Source: Acanthochlamys bracteata
Lineage: Eukaryota; Streptophyta; Magnoliopsida; Pandanales; Velloziaceae
Length of the DNA: 64,000 bases
Direction: 5' to 3'
NCBI GenBank assembly: GCA_019914995.1
Contig: CM034133.1
Coordinates: forward strand, 5,208,001-5,272,000
In this document: positions 1 through 11,711 of the stretch, one piece after another
How the letters are laid out: the number at the start of each line of letters is the position of its first letter
How positions within the stretch are numbered: position 1 is the first letter of the stretch
Program-made: the position numbers and the translations under genes
Notes under the pieces: model-generated
The model's database searches: none
The model's input: the letters and a program-made list of their open reading frames with translations, nothing else
What the model was told of the DNA's origin: nothing

Positions 1-524
1 TTTGTGAACTAACACATTTTGTGCAGTATATATGATACAATACAAGACAGACATGCATCGCTCTTTTTGCGACGAACAAAGTGTCATTCTTTGTAAGAAG
101 AAGTTGCTAAAAATAATTTATACAATTTAGTAGATGAACATCCATTACTGCAATCAAAAGAGCAAATACAAAAGAGATGCATTACCTCATACAAGGATCA
201 ACGATGAAAGGAGAAAAGGCTGGTAATACCATTTTAGTGGTAAGCTTCAATGCAAAATCATAAAGAAATTTGTAAAACTTTAATGAAAATGAGTCGAAAT
301 TACTTTATACATCATAACTAATAGTATTGGACAACCTCCTTCCATCCTTTTTGTGATGACAAAAAGGGGGAGAAATAAAAAAATTATTATGCGCAGGTGA
401 GGTGATTCGTTATGTTTATAATTTCAAGTGACTATTTCATTAAGGGAGAGTTGTTATATTGTGTTTAATTAAATCATAAATTAATAATTCTTAATTGTTT
501 TGTCATCATCAAAAAGGGGGAGAT
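1..524 (+). mobile_element. 3' internal end of a Sirevirus-like Ty1/copia element, cut by the window edge
   Basis: No coding domain survives here. Two copies of a purine-rich motif (GATGACAAAAAGGGGGAGA type) lie at about 355-374 and 508-523, and the second abuts the LTR at 525. The same paired arrangement precedes the 3' LTR of the complete element at 20373-30806 (about 29118-29136 and 29311-29334). Duplicated polypurine tracts before the 3' LTR are a known trait of Sireviruses. The gag-pol part and the 5' LTR lie outside the window. Confidence 0.75.
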
Positions 525-2538
525 TGTAGGAACTCCAATATTGATTTGATGATAACAATGATTAAGAAATTATAGTTTATGGATTAGGATGAACTAATAA
601 TTGGAATCAAGTTCTGCAGAAATTCATGAAACAGGTCTATCCCACATTTAGCAGACAACAAGCCAGCTTCTTAGCTATTGATCGTATAAGATTTTATTTG
701 TAGCATATAGAACAGAGGATCCCTCAGCCGCCAAGCAGCCAGCTGTCTAATTGGATAAAACAGAGAATCGCAATAGAGCATCTCGAACAGAGAAGAGCAG
801 AAAACAGAGTATCACCAACAGAGAAGAACAGGAAACAGAGAACTCGATAGCCGGCTACTTCGCTGCTGCTCGCTGGAGAGAGAAGAATCCGAAAATCGTG
901 ATAATCATTTACTCTTCAGAAGTAATTTCAAGCATGATGCCGATTCCATTTGAACTTCAACTTTTCATCAGAGACAGACCAATATGCACACTATAAGATT
1001 GATTAAATAACACATCAAATGATGATCAATATAAACTTAAAAAATCGTGGAATGATAGATGAAAATTCAGTAAACAGAGAGTAGAATCAGACATTGATGG
1101 AACAACTTTTCAGATGTAAAACAATCAAGAATTCGTCATCCATTTGAAGCAAAATCTTGAAGACTTATTGAGGAACATATCAGCTACAAGTTCATATCAA
1201 TGAAAAATCACAACAAGAGAAGACAAAGAACATAGTGCAAATTATTATCAGAATCATGTCTTCCTGATAATGCAGAAATGCTTCAACATGCAGATTTCGA
1301 TTTTACTCCAGAAGAAATCACGAATTTAATTATAAGGTGATATCATTCAACAAATCTACTATCTTGTTACTATCACAGAACTGAGCTATATCGAGTCACC
1401 ACATTATTGAAGAACAAGTTCAAATATAGAGATTGATAGATAGCAATGAAAACCCATTGAATACAGTAGGAAGCAACGAAGCAGAGACTGTAGAGTCATG
1501 CTATTGGAGTCCATCTCACTTGAAGCAGTCAATCTAGCAAAGAACTACAAATCAAGAAAAGCCAACTCAGCTAGAGAAATTTGAAAAATACAACTCAGCT
1601 GAAACAACTCAAAACTGCAGGCGGGAGTTTATGAATTACTTTCTTCGGTGCATTTAATGCTGATGAAAGAGTTGCACCAATTTAGCCAAAAGAAATCTTG
1701 AGGCAGCTGATTGACCGCTGAACACAATTTTCATCTCTACCTTGGAAATCTGTCACTGCACACCAACGATAATATTTTTCTAACGGGAAAAACCACCTAC
1801 TTGTAAGAACAGAAAATTATATAAGAAGAGAAGATGAAGAACAGAGTAAGACAGAGGAGATAACGAGCAAAATATCCAAAATCAAATTTGCATTACATTG
1901 ACTCAATTTCTCAAGTAAAAAAACTCCTCTTGCTGCCAATCACTTACAAAGCATCATTTTCAGCAACAACAAGTTTGATCATCTCAACAGAAAATCTTAA
2001 GTTCATTTATTTACCTTGAGATTGATCCTGTGCCTAACTTTGATCTTTTATTTTTTTTTTTTGTAAACTTGTGACAGAAATGCTTGGTGCACTTGGTAAA
2101 AAAGCTCGGATGGAGCTTGGTAAAAGTTCTTAAACCTTGTAATAGAGCTAGCATATCAGCCAGAGAGACAGTGGTATCCAGTAGACTGTTAGGGATTGTC
2201 TTGATGAAGAAATCCGGTAAGAGTAAGTGTGCTTGGTGAATTACTTTGCTCTTGGTGTATATGTAGCTTATTAAAGATTTAGTGAAGCTTTGGCTCTGGT
2301 GATAGAGCGTCCGTGGATGTAGGCAAAGAGGTTTTGCCGAACCACGTTAAATACTCTGAGTACTATCTTCTTTACCTAAGTCAGTAAACATTCTAACACT
2401 TTCTGTCTGCAGGTTATATAACTAACTCAGCCGGCTGTAGGCCTGCTGTCAGTAAGATCATTAAACTCTACGAAATTTTTTTTCTATTAACTCAATTCAC
2501 CCCTCCTCTCTTGGGTTAATCTTACAGGAGATTAAACA
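525..2538 (+). repeat. 3' LTR (about 2.0 kb) of the Sirevirus-like element
   Basis: The LTR starts TGTAGGAACTCC directly after the polypurine tract and ends AGGAGATTAAACA, giving the expected TG...CA termini. The last 500 bases (about 2040-2538) closely resemble the ends of the LTRs at 20373-21854 and 29335-30806. Shared blocks include the CCGTGGATGTAGGCAAA segment near 2312 and the CACCCCTCCTCT segment near 2501. The first 1.5 kb is more diverged and longer than in the other element (2014 against about 1480 bp). A short ORF at 751-996 inside it looks like chance coding. The 5' partner and the upstream target duplication are out of view. Confidence 0.8.
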
Positions 2539-3106
2539 GTATTTACAATCATAAATTTTGTCGGACATATATTTTCAAAAAATAAAAATAATAATTTTTT
2601 TGGATGTTTTAAGGACCGATGAAGACGTTAAGGAATGCATATTTTGTCGAACATAATTATATCTCGTCAGTAAAAATTTCGTGCACTTTCATTCGAACTA
2701 ATCTTATAATTTCAGTAAAATTTAAAAATATAAAATTAATAATTAATAATTTTAATTATTAAATGGGTCGATCCGAATTTGACCCGATTATTAGTAGGTT
2801 GGGTTAGAGTTGATAATTTTGACCTGTATAAATTTATGAATTGGGTTAGGATTAAATAAATTTGATCCGGTTATTAAATAGGTCGATCCGAAACTGACTC
2901 ACCAACCATATTGCCATCCCTAAGTGTGATATTTTCAACGGGTCATATAGGTGAAACAAAATCCAAAGTCCACCTTAGTTTTGTCGATTCCAGTAACCTT
3001 ATGAGCAGGCAAATAAAAAGTATTCATTCTTTGAATTAGTGATGCATAAAAAACAATACCCGTGACTAGTTCTTTGAAGATGATAGCTTCATTGCTCCAC
3101 TTTCTC
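2539..3106. other. Intergenic stretch with a GACCC-rich repeat; start of the NLR1 upstream homology
   Basis: I see no gene here. A repeat rich in GGGTCGATCCGAA- and GGTTGGGTTAG-like words spans about 2755-2900. A related sequence occurs inverted at about 42425-42590, so this is a dispersed repeat. From about 2929 onward the sequence matches the region upstream of NLR3 (from about 32419), which marks the left edge of the duplicated NLR promoter block. Confidence 0.5.
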
Positions 3107-3109
3107 TTA

Positions 3110-3360
3110 GGCCGTATTCTTAAATGTGCGAAAATGAATTACCGAAAGTGAGTTTTATAAAAATAAAGTTTTTTAAAATTGAGTTGGAAGAGATTAGTTT
3201 TTGTATTTTAATGTTATTTGAAAGTACGTTGATAGTTGAAAATAGAGTTCTAAAAATTAAATTGATGAGTTTCTAAGTAGAATAATAAAAGTATTGAAAC
3301 ACAAATTTTTCGGAACTCAGATTGTAGAAGGTGGAGTTTTGGAATTTTGAAACACTGGCC
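3110..3360. mobile_element. Tourist-like (PIF/Harbinger) MITE in the NLR1 upstream region
   Basis: This 251 bp insertion has imperfect terminal inverted repeats: it starts GGCCGTATTCTTAAA and ends TTTTGAAACACTGGCC. It is flanked by TTA on both sides (3107-3109 and 3361-3363). TTA duplications and GGCC-starting termini are typical of Tourist MITEs. The matching promoter of NLR3 has the uninterrupted site ACTTTCTTTAGAATGC at about 32611-32626, which confirms an insertion rather than a deletion. It has no coding capacity. Confidence 0.8.
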
Positions 3361-3597
3361 TTAGAATACAGAGGCACATAGTGGTCATGAAGCCTTCAAC
3401 AAATACCAAATAGACCGCAACCTTCAAGCCGTTTCCAAATTAATCGCTTGCCAGAAAACTTCCAAGTCAATCATTGTTGACTAGGAGGCACTTCACATGA
3501 CCTTCACCAACAGGGCTTTCTCTCGTCTATTGTAACCAAATCCACCACTGCTTGTTTTTCCTAACATTCCTCAAGGGAGAAGTACCCAAGAACAAAA
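3361..3597 (+). promoter_or_regulatory. Upstream region and leader of NLR1
   Basis: The stretch is conserved with the region upstream of NLR3 (32618-32973). It includes the GCCAGAAAACTTCCAAGTCAA block and a single CGTCTATTGTAACCAAA motif near 3524, which is present three times upstream of NLR3. The start codon at 3598 sits in an A-rich context (AACAAAAATGGC). I cannot place a TATA box with confidence. The Tourist MITE separates this part from the older homologous block at 2929-3106. Confidence 0.5.
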
Positions 3598-6500
3598 ATG
3601 GCTGTGCTCCTGGATGCGTTCATCGGCAAGCTTGTTAGGTTCCTCTTGGATTATGCTGGTGAAGAGATAGCCTCCCTACTTGGAGTTTCTGCAGAGATCA
3701 AGAGACTTGTCACGAAGTTGAAGATGATACAGAGTGTTGTAACTGATGCAGAAAGGAAGCAACATCACGATCAAGCCATTAGATTTTGGCTAGATGAGCT
3801 CAAAGACATTATGTACGATGCTGAGGACATTATAGAAGAATACAAGATGGAAGCTCAGAACCATAACAAGAAATCAGTCCCACCTTTCTCAGTTAGGTGC
3901 TGCTACTCACCTTTCAGATGCTTTCATGGTGCGGTATTTGATCATGATATTGGAAAAAAGATGAGAAAACTTAATCACAGGCTTGATGAAGTCAACAAGG
4001 ATATGTCAGCTCTCAGTTTGATACCCACTACCCAAGACCAATTCAAAGAAAGACGGATTAGCCGAAGAACATCGCGACTAGTAGAGCCAACTATTGTTGG
4101 AAGTATGATCAAGGAGGATACCAAGAGCTTGGTAGAGCTACTATGCAAAGAAAGTGGGCGAAAGAACATTCTGATCTATGCAATTGTTGGTATGGGTGGA
4201 ATTGGCAAGACCACTCTTGCTCAAAAAATATGTTCTGATGAGACACTGCAGGCAAATTTTCATCCCATATCACCAATTTGGATCTGTGTCTCTCAAGAGA
4301 TTGATGAGGTAAGAATTTTGAAAGAAATTGTTGCATGTCTTGGAGGGGAAACTAGCGGTGCACAACACAAAGAACAGCTGGAACTGACGCTGAATCAAGT
4401 TGTTAGGCAGAAGAAAGTATTCCTGGTTTTGGATGATGTTTGGGATGCACAAGTATGGGAATATTTACTAAGAAAGCCACTACATAATGCAGGCATTGGT
4501 AGCAGGATCTTGATCACCACAAGAGATGAAAGTATTGCAAAGAAAATGGGTGCTGTTTACCAGCATAGAGTAGCTAATCTGTCAGATGAAGATGGTTGGT
4601 CTTTGCTCTCAATGTAGTGTTTGAAAATGGTGAGGAAAGAGAAATGCAAGCCCTAAAGCAGCTAGGCATGCAAATTGTGAAGAAATGCCATGGACTTCCC
4701 TTGGCCTTCAAGACGATTGCTGGAGTGCTTAGGAACAAAGAATTGCGTCCGTCTGAATGGAGTAAAGTTCTGAGAAACCCAATGTGGTCAAGTGACATTT
4801 CTGAAGAACTGCTGAGAGTTTTATATATCAGTTACGAGGACCTACCACCTCATCTCAAGCAATGCTTCCTTTATCTTGCACTCTTCCCCGAGGATTATGT
4901 ATTTCAACGAGGCTATATCATCCACCTTTGGATTGCAGAAGGTTTTGTAGAAGCTAAAGAGGAGTTCGAAGAATTGGGGCTCGAGTATTGGAAGGAATTG
5001 GTGGACCGGAATCTTCTTCAACCTGAATCTGATTACTATGACATCTCAGGTTGCAGAATGCACGATCTCTTACGCTCTCTAGCTCAACAACTTGCAGGAG
5101 GTGAATGTCGTTGTTTGAACGCGGGAGGTTTGAAAGAAAACTTGTGTCCACTTTCTCATTCAATTCCACAAAGGAAGCCTCGCCGATTGTACATCACTGG
5201 TGAACCTGAATCCATTCCTCAAGTCAATGCTTCCTTGAAAACCCTTATAGCACCATTTACCAAAACAATTTCAAGAGATGAGTTCAGTAGTATAAAGCTT
5301 TTAAGGGTTTTAGATCTCCAAGGGCTAGCCATTGAAAAGCTACCAGACTCTTTAGGGGACCTTGTGCATCTGAGATCTTTGAACTTGAGCAGTAGCATGG
5401 TAGCGGAGATACCAGAGAGCATAGGAGCTCTTCGAAATCTACAGTTTTTATTGCTTTTAAACTGCAAGAATTTGCATGCTCTCCCAAGAACTATTGGATT
5501 GTTGACCAACATGAGTGTTCTTAGTCTCGGTGGGACTCAATTGAATAGCATTCCTCATGGAATAAAGAATCTTCAACGACTACGAGTACTTGAAGGAATG
5601 GCTGTCCAGAGAAGCGAACACGTCGATGACAAGAGGCAAACACAATCAAGATGCTGTAAACTGGCAGATATTAAATCTCTTACCCAGCTGAACTGGCTTG
5701 GTATTTGCGGGTTGGAGAGAACTTCAGGTGGTCTTGAGGCAAGGGCCGCGGCACTAGAAAGCAAAGCTCATCTAACTCATCTACTTTTGGAATGCAGCTT
5801 AGAGCCAAATGAGTATAGTGACGGATCAATTTTAAGGATACAAGAGGTTTTTGAAAACCTCTTGCCTCCACCCAGCATCTATCGGTTAGCCTTCTTGAAT
5901 TATTTTGGCCGCAAACTGCCAAGCTGGGTAATGCCAACTCCATCATCTAATCTAGTCAACCTACGAGGTTTGATGTTACTCAATTGTCGTCAATGTGAGC
6001 AACTGCCGACATTGGGGCTACTACCACAGCTCGTGCGCCTAAAAATCTGTTCTGCAAACTCTGTGGTGCGCATAGGCACTGAACTCCTTCTGCCATGTGG
6101 AGAGCTCCAGAGAAGAGAAGGCCAAAAATCGATCTCTATCTGTTGCTTTCCCAAACTAGAGTTTCTGGAGTTTGGAAACATGCCCAACTGGGAAGAATGG
6201 GGATGGCTTGACGAAACGGAGATTGCAAAAGACCAAGACATGTTGGTTTTCCCTCGCTTGAAAATGTTGGGACTGTTCGGCTGTTCTAAATTGAAGTCAC
6301 TGCCTTGTAGTCTCCTGAATCATGCAGTCATGCTCACAGACTTGCGCATTTCAGAATCCTTCGAATTGGAAGAGATTCATAACCTGCAGTTCATCAAGAA
6401 AATGAAGATCAAGAACAATCCCAACCTGAAGAGAATTGCAGACCTGCGGTCCCTCGAATGTCTTGTTGTCATTAGTTGCGGCAATCTGAAGGTTGCAGAA

Positions 6501-6725
6501 GATCTGGATGCGCTTCGGAACATTGTGTTTCAGGATCCAGAGATGGATTCTCTCCCTGAGTGGGTAAAATCTGTAGAGTACTTAAATAAGCTTCAGAGCA
6601 ATAGCAGAATGGGCGTCCCACTAGAAAAGTATTACATTACTGATGGATCAGCGTGCATTGAGCATATCAAGGCATCCTTTTCCTTCTACAACACCTCCAC
6701 AAGTCATCCAATGCAAAGCATTTGA
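3598..6725 (+). pseudogene. NLR1: CC-NB-ARC-LRR disease resistance gene with one frameshift
   Basis: This is an intracellular immune receptor of the RGA/CNL type. It is a single exon of about 1,040 codons, a normal length for the family. The first frame (3598-4617) encodes an Rx-like coiled coil (residues 1-150, EDVID-type motif AEDIIEEY at 75-82), then the NB-ARC with P-loop GMGGIGKTT (198-206), kinase-2 LVLDDVW (276-282) and RNBS-B ILITTRD (304-310). It stops at 4617. The second frame, open from 4596 to 6725, continues with GLPLAF, CFLYLALFPED, an intact MHD motif (codons 5058-5066) and about a dozen LRRs. Against NLR2 (CTCTCCAGTGTAG) the site reads CTCTCAATGTAG, one base short near 4611. 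That frameshift is the only lesion I see. It may be a true null or an assembly error. Without repair only a CC-NB fragment would be made. Confidence 0.9.
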
Positions 6726-7487
6726 CTCGTTAAACAACAACCACTCTCTCTTCAACCTTTTTTTGTTTTTCTTCTCTCCTTCTCTCCAAAGATACTACTA
6801 AGTCCTCTGTGCTGCACTTCCCAGTTTGCTGCTTTATAGAATGACGTCATGATGGCATCCACATCGTGGGAGCTCCTCAATCTGTATTCTAGATTTCCAA
6901 ATAACAATGAGAATAGTCAGGTTGGCAAAATCTGCTCATTTCTGTAATGTGAATGTGCCAAATTGTGTAAACAGATATGGCAGCCTTATTCCTCCCTCTC
7001 CCTCTCCCTTCTATATAAGAATATATGTAGTTTGTTCAAGTGTCCTGTAAAATACGATAGCACGGTGGAAACTTCTTAAAGTTACCACCAAAGAATCCTA
7101 GCACTACATTCATAAATAGTGCTGAGTACTATCATAACAGAACCTTAACCAACGTTTAAATTCAATTCAACCGTACTAAACCAATGTTAAACAGAGAAAC
7201 TATATAATTGTGTTTGCTTTTAAATTCTAAGGAACATATAACTATATTCTTTTGCTTCTTTCTTGACCTTCACGGGCCTTATATATGGCGGAGCTCGTTG
7301 GTGTTGGTTTTGAACTATCTTGTATCATCATGTCACTGAAGTTAATCTAAGCTTTTAGCATAAAGTTCAAAGTAAATCTAACTTGGAGAATGTGTAGATG
7401 CTTGTATTGCAGTAAAATTTCTGCTTTACCAGCAGGTTTTATTTATAGCTAAAATTTTTATTGAACGATAATGAATTAATTTCTACA
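6726..7487 (+). other. 3' flank of NLR1, duplicated behind NLR2
   Basis: There is no second gene. The whole stretch aligns with 19667-20372 plus the bases just after the Sirevirus at 30807. It includes the block GAATGACGTCATGATGGCAT (6839-6858 and 19779-19798), a palindromic TGACGTCA site. At 7418-7422 it holds the unoccupied TTTCT target that is duplicated around the Sirevirus in the NLR2 flank. By eye the flanks differ by about a tenth, more than the coding regions do. Confidence 0.7.
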
Positions 7488-8028
7488 TCAATACTATTAT
7501 ATTTTGCAATGGATTTCGACTTTAAGCGACCAACTTTGAGGTCTTAATGATCCTAAACGACTAAATTTGAGTTATGCTATCGACACCATCGTCCTTAGAA
7601 GAGTTAACGACCTTGTGCGACCTCTTTTTTGTCTTTGGGCGATCATGTTTGAGGTCCGTGCGATCTTCTGCAGTTTTGTGCGCATTAATCGCACTATGAC
7701 CACTTCTCTATATATTGATAGTTTTTAATTTTAGTCCTCATTTTGTCTGTTTCTTGTATCTACCTTTTTCTGTAAGAATATTTTTTGAAGAATTATGTCT
7801 TGGTTGAGTAGAGCTTGATTTTTCACCTCTATTTCTCCAAAGAGTTTTATTTTCTTCTCATTAGAGCTTGTACAAGATTTGTTCTCTTTTTCTTCAAATC
7901 TTTTATAAGCTTCACAATATTATAGTGGAATCTTTCCTCTCCCCTCCGTGGATGTAATTTTTTCTCTTGAAACCATTCTACGTAAACATTGTTTTTATTT
8001 ATTATTGTTATTTTGTTGTGTATCACCC
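7488..8028 (+). repeat. LTR copy A (truncated) of a copia-like family
   Basis: Rich in CGACC/CGACT words, it contains the TCTCCTCCGTGGATGTA-like segment near 7935-7955. It aligns with LTR B (9126-9819) and LTR C (31590-32278): the ATTATATTTTGC start, the GTTAACGACCTTGTGCGACC block and the TCTTGAAAC...TACGTAAACATTG block. It stops short of the family's 3' end, so it is truncated. It directly follows the NLR1 3' flank, and LTR C lies downstream of NLR2's flank. The LTR may therefore have been part of the duplicated block. Confidence 0.6.
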
Positions 8029-9125
8029 AATACTTGGCAAGCGGGCCAAGTCCAACTAAACCAACTACTACTATCACTTTACTTTTTACCCTTTTGTTTT
8101 ATCTTCTTCAAGCTACGTATTATTCCTCCCTCCCGATGTAGCCCTTTCACTAGCTTCCTCCTTCACGTTGGTGATCTTTCGACATGTAATCTTATTCTTC
8201 GGCAGCGAGAATGTCTCCTCTATCTTTAAATTTTCAATATCTTTCTAACTGTCCGTCGTCATTGCATTCCCCATCAATCTTCACTGAGGGACTAGCAAAA
8301 TGGAGTGTTGCGAGGATACAGGTGTGGGTTATCGTACCATTCTTTTCATAGGTCATGGTAGGCTTCTAGGACAGGTAACATCTGATTTGAAACTTTGATA
8401 TACCTTGGCAATTTCTATTTATGATTATTGCTCATGCTAAATGATGTATGTATGTGCAAAGTATGCAAGTATAGAATTCACTATGAACTAACTTTAGTAG
8501 CATGAGGAAACTAAAGGGCTTGACATTTGATGGTATCAATAGCATGAGTGATTACATATACCATATGAGTTCTTGCATGTAATGCATAGCGCATTTGGAG
8601 CTTGCTTGAATGTTAACTATGATAATAGCAAACATGGTAACTCTGTAAAATCAAGGATGCATTGTTTATTACATAGCCATGATCCTTGAGCATTGGTGTA
8701 TGAATTATGTAATAGTATATGTGCATAGACACATAATTGATTGAACTATAGAGGCATGTGCTTACTTATATCATAATGCATAGACACTCGTGCTGCATAA
8801 TGGTAGGCAAGTTAAGGGTTGAGATCAAGACTCTAGTAGGTGTGTGGCGAGCACCCACCTATGATCATAATATTTATTAGGCCCATGCGTGTGAGCACGA
8901 TACCACGACCCATTCACATTGATCACCTTGATGGCTATTTATCTTGCAGAGATAGGAATAGTTTGGATAGTAGATTGAGCTGGAAACTCGGTCTTACTTA
9001 ATATTATATACTTATCTTCTGAATTCCCTAATGAGTGTCACATTATAGAACTAGATAGTTATACATGCACGATATCATTAAACATATGTTTGGCTAATGC
9101 ACAATATTATGCATGAAAACGTAAA
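8029..9125. other. About 1.1 kb with no recognisable gene
   Basis: The stretch lies between LTR copies A and B and could be internal sequence of that family or unrelated intergenic DNA. ORFs here are short and lack motifs I recognise. There is no clear polypurine tract or primer-binding site. Confidence 0.4.
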
Positions 9126-9819
9126 TGTTGTTATGTTTTTGTCTTGATTTTCAACCTTCGGTAACCATGTTTGAGGTCTTTCATCGATCTATTATGGACC
9201 TCATAGGAGTTTATCGACCTTTCATCGACCTCAAAGGTGTTTCCGACCTTGAATGACCTCTTTTGGGCTTTAGACGACCTTATTATAGGAAAATCCGACC
9301 TGCTACAGTATTTTCTGACCTTTCATGGTCGCACTAGGCCATTTCTCATTATTTTGATAGATTTATGTTTATCCCTTTTATGTATGAATTTTTCTTTAGA
9401 GAAGTGTGTCTTAGTTATTAAAAGCATATTTTTTCACCTCTCTTTCTCCACAGAGTTCTTTCACCTTCTTGTTAGAGCTTTTACAAGATTTTCTTTTATC
9501 TTTTGCTCAAATCTTTTCTAAACTTCACATTGTTTGTAGTGAAAATTATTTTTCTCTCCTTTCCGTGGATGTAGATTTCTCTCTTGAAGCTGAATCACAC
9601 AAATTATTGTCTTCATTTGTTGTTGTTATTCTCTTGTTGTGATGCCATTTATGATTCAAGTGATTGTTTTTTGCTAAATCCAAAAAAATTAGTCACTAAG
9701 TATCTTGTATTAAGTAAATCTTTCGATTATCTACTTTGTTAGAAGCAATCTTACTTTGGTTTCAAGTTACTTAGTTTTTACAGTGCTTTTGCTGCCTCTT
9801 CGTTCTCACTGTTTTTACA
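9126..9819 (+). repeat. LTR copy B followed by a primer-binding site
   Basis: The LTR runs from about TGTTGTTATG to TTTTTACA. It is followed after three bases by TGGTATCATAG (from 9823), a degenerate match to the initiator-tRNA-Met binding site TGGTATCAGAGC. It aligns with copies A and C, including the TTCCGTGGATGTAGATTTCT segment near 9560 and the terminal TGCTTTTGCTGCCTCTTC segment. This arrangement marks it as a 5' LTR in plus orientation. Confidence 0.7.
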
Positions 9820-9838
9820 AGTTGGTATCATAGTAAAG

Positions 9839-10100
9839 ATGTCAATCACAAAGTTCGACATCGAGAATTTTGACAACAACATTAAATTTGGCCTATGATG
9901 TGTTCGGATGTTTGCTGTGTTGACACAACAAAAGTTAAAGATTATTTTATCTAAAAAGGAGAAGAAACCGGCTGATATGTCAGACAGCTCTTGTTGGGAA
10001 CTGAGTTAGTATGAGACTACACAAGACTTAGTAAGGTCTACTCTAATCTATCTTTGCATTTATTGCATATAGCGAATAGAATTGAAACGTTTAGGTAATG
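9839..10100 (+). pseudogene. Copia gag remnant behind LTR B
   Basis: An ATG at 9839 opens a frame starting MSITKFDIENFD. After an early stop come pieces such as FAVLTQQKLK and KKEKKPADMSD, which are typical of the N-terminal part of plant copia gag. Several stops interrupt it and the homology fades at about 10100. No protease, integrase or reverse transcriptase of this element follows. Confidence 0.6.
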
Positions 10101-10551
10101 CATTAGCAACTTTAAAAGGTACATTCTATTATTTTTACCTCACTAAGAGTAAGCTCATATATTTTGCTTTTTTTGGCCTCGCCTAGATATTTCAGGGATT
10201 AACGAAAGTTGAGTGGATCCAGCACTAAGTAGTGGCATAGCGCGTTGATAGTAGATCCGCGCATCTATATTTTATTTTGTCATATAGATGACTCTCTTAT
10301 TTTCTAAAAATATGTTTTACTCTTAGATATTTTTTATATAGTATTTGATTCGTAAATTAATATTTTAGATATGTAATAGGTGTGAGTGGCTATCTGTAGA
10401 CAAATATATGCTTTATTTAGTGATTTTGATATTGATATTATTTTGTTTACCTCGTTTATTTTTTTTTTATCGTTGTCAAATTATTTATTATGGTACAATT
10501 TTTCACTTGAAGTTTAGGGAAGGTTTTGACCAAAAACTATTTATTTGAAAA
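10101..10551. other. No recognisable feature
   Basis: AT-rich sequence between the gag remnant and the NB-ARC fragment. I see no ORF of note and no clear repeat termini. Confidence 0.4.
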
Positions 10552-10866
10552 TGTTGCATGTGTTGGAGGTGAAACTAGCGGTGCACAACACAAAGAATAA
10601 CTGGAACTGACGCTGGATAAAGTTGTTAGGCAGAAGAAAGTATTCCTTATCTTGAATGATGTTTGAGACGCAAAGGTATGGGATTTACTAAGAAAGCCAC
10701 TACATAATGCAAGCATTGGAACCACGATTTTGATCACCACAAGAGACGAAAGTATTGCAAGAAAAATGGGTGCAATTTACTAGCATAGAGTAGGTAAGCT
10801 GTCAGATAAAGATGGTTGCTCTTTGCTCTTTAGTTTAGTGTTTGAAAATGGTGGGGAAAGAGAAAT
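10552..10866 (+). pseudogene. Isolated NB-ARC fragment related to NLR1 and NLR2
   Basis: About 315 bp match NLR1 4329-4645, the stretch from just after RNBS-A through kinase-2 and RNBS-B to just before GLPL. The match includes GAAACTAGCGGTGCACAACA and the kinase-2 region. Stops and changes break the frame: CAGCTG has become TAACTG, and TGGGATG in kinase-2 has become TGAGACG. The fragment ends abruptly at GAGAAAT, where copia sequence begins. It is a third degraded trace of the same NLR family in this cluster, not a gene. Confidence 0.85.
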
Positions 10867-11565
10867 ATCAAACATTGCTCAAACAGTGAGAGTGATGAAT
10901 AGATATATGACAAATGTAAACAATGAGCACTAGATGACTGTCAAGATAGTACTTTGATATATTAACGGTACTCTGGATATGAATTATGTTATAAAAGGTC
11001 TGAATGTCTTGTCAAAAATTTTGTGGATTCGAATTATGCGGGTGATCTTGATATGAGGAAATTCATTTTTGGTTATGTGTTCACTATTGTAGATGGTGCT
11101 GTTAATTGGTGTTCAAAATTGCAATATGTTGTAGCTTTTTACGCAGCAGAAACAGAGTATATGGCAGCAACATAAGCATGCAAGAAAGGGATATGGATGA
11201 AGAGATTGCTGAAAAAATTTGGGCACAAATAAGAGTCATTACCTTTATTTTGTGATAGACAAAGTGCCCTATATTTTGCAAAAAATTCAACATTTTATTT
11301 TAGAAAAAAACATATTGAAATGCAATATCACTTTGTTCGTAATGTGGTTTCCAGTGAGAATATTAACTTACTCAGTATTTCTAGCAAGAAGAATCCCGCA
11401 GATGTTTTAACGAAGGTAGTTTCTTTTGACAAGTTTAAATTTTGCAGAACTTTGTATAGAATCACAGTGGATAACAGTAGGGACAGCAGTGATAATGGTC
11501 ATAAGTATCCTCAGAAAGCATCTAAAGAAAGTAATGGAGTTGGGAAAAAATTGACTAAGACATAA
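10867..11565 (+). pseudogene. Copia reverse transcriptase end / RNase H fragment
   Basis: Interrupted frames read as the RT-RNase H end of a Ty1/copia polyprotein. There is a YINGTLDMNYV-like segment near 10960, then SAVSTAEAEYMA-like residues (AAETEYMAAT) near 11145. After that comes FCDRQSALYFAKN-like sequence near 11255, and NPADVLTK near 11394, the conserved C-terminal motif. Stops and frameshifts are present throughout. It joins the NB-ARC fragment with no linker, so the breakpoint is sharp. Confidence 0.8.
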
Positions 11566-11711
11566 TGAACTTCGGTAGTCAGCTAGTAAGTACATTAGCC
11601 CTTACTCCGCTTTGCCTTTATCTGTTTGCAGTACTTCTAATGTGGGTTACTTTCGTACCAACTTCTTACTTTCTTAGAAAGACATGACAAAGTATTTTTA
11701 AATGTGAAATT

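Noticed and set aside
751-996. 81-codon ORF, charged and Ser/Glu-rich
   Set aside because: Lies inside the Sirevirus LTR and is not conserved in the related LTRs at 20373 and 29335; chance frame.
3975-6241. Several minus-strand ORFs of 60-97 codons across NLR1
   Set aside because: Antisense shadows of the NLR coding sequence; the same shadows recur at matching places in NLR2 and NLR3.
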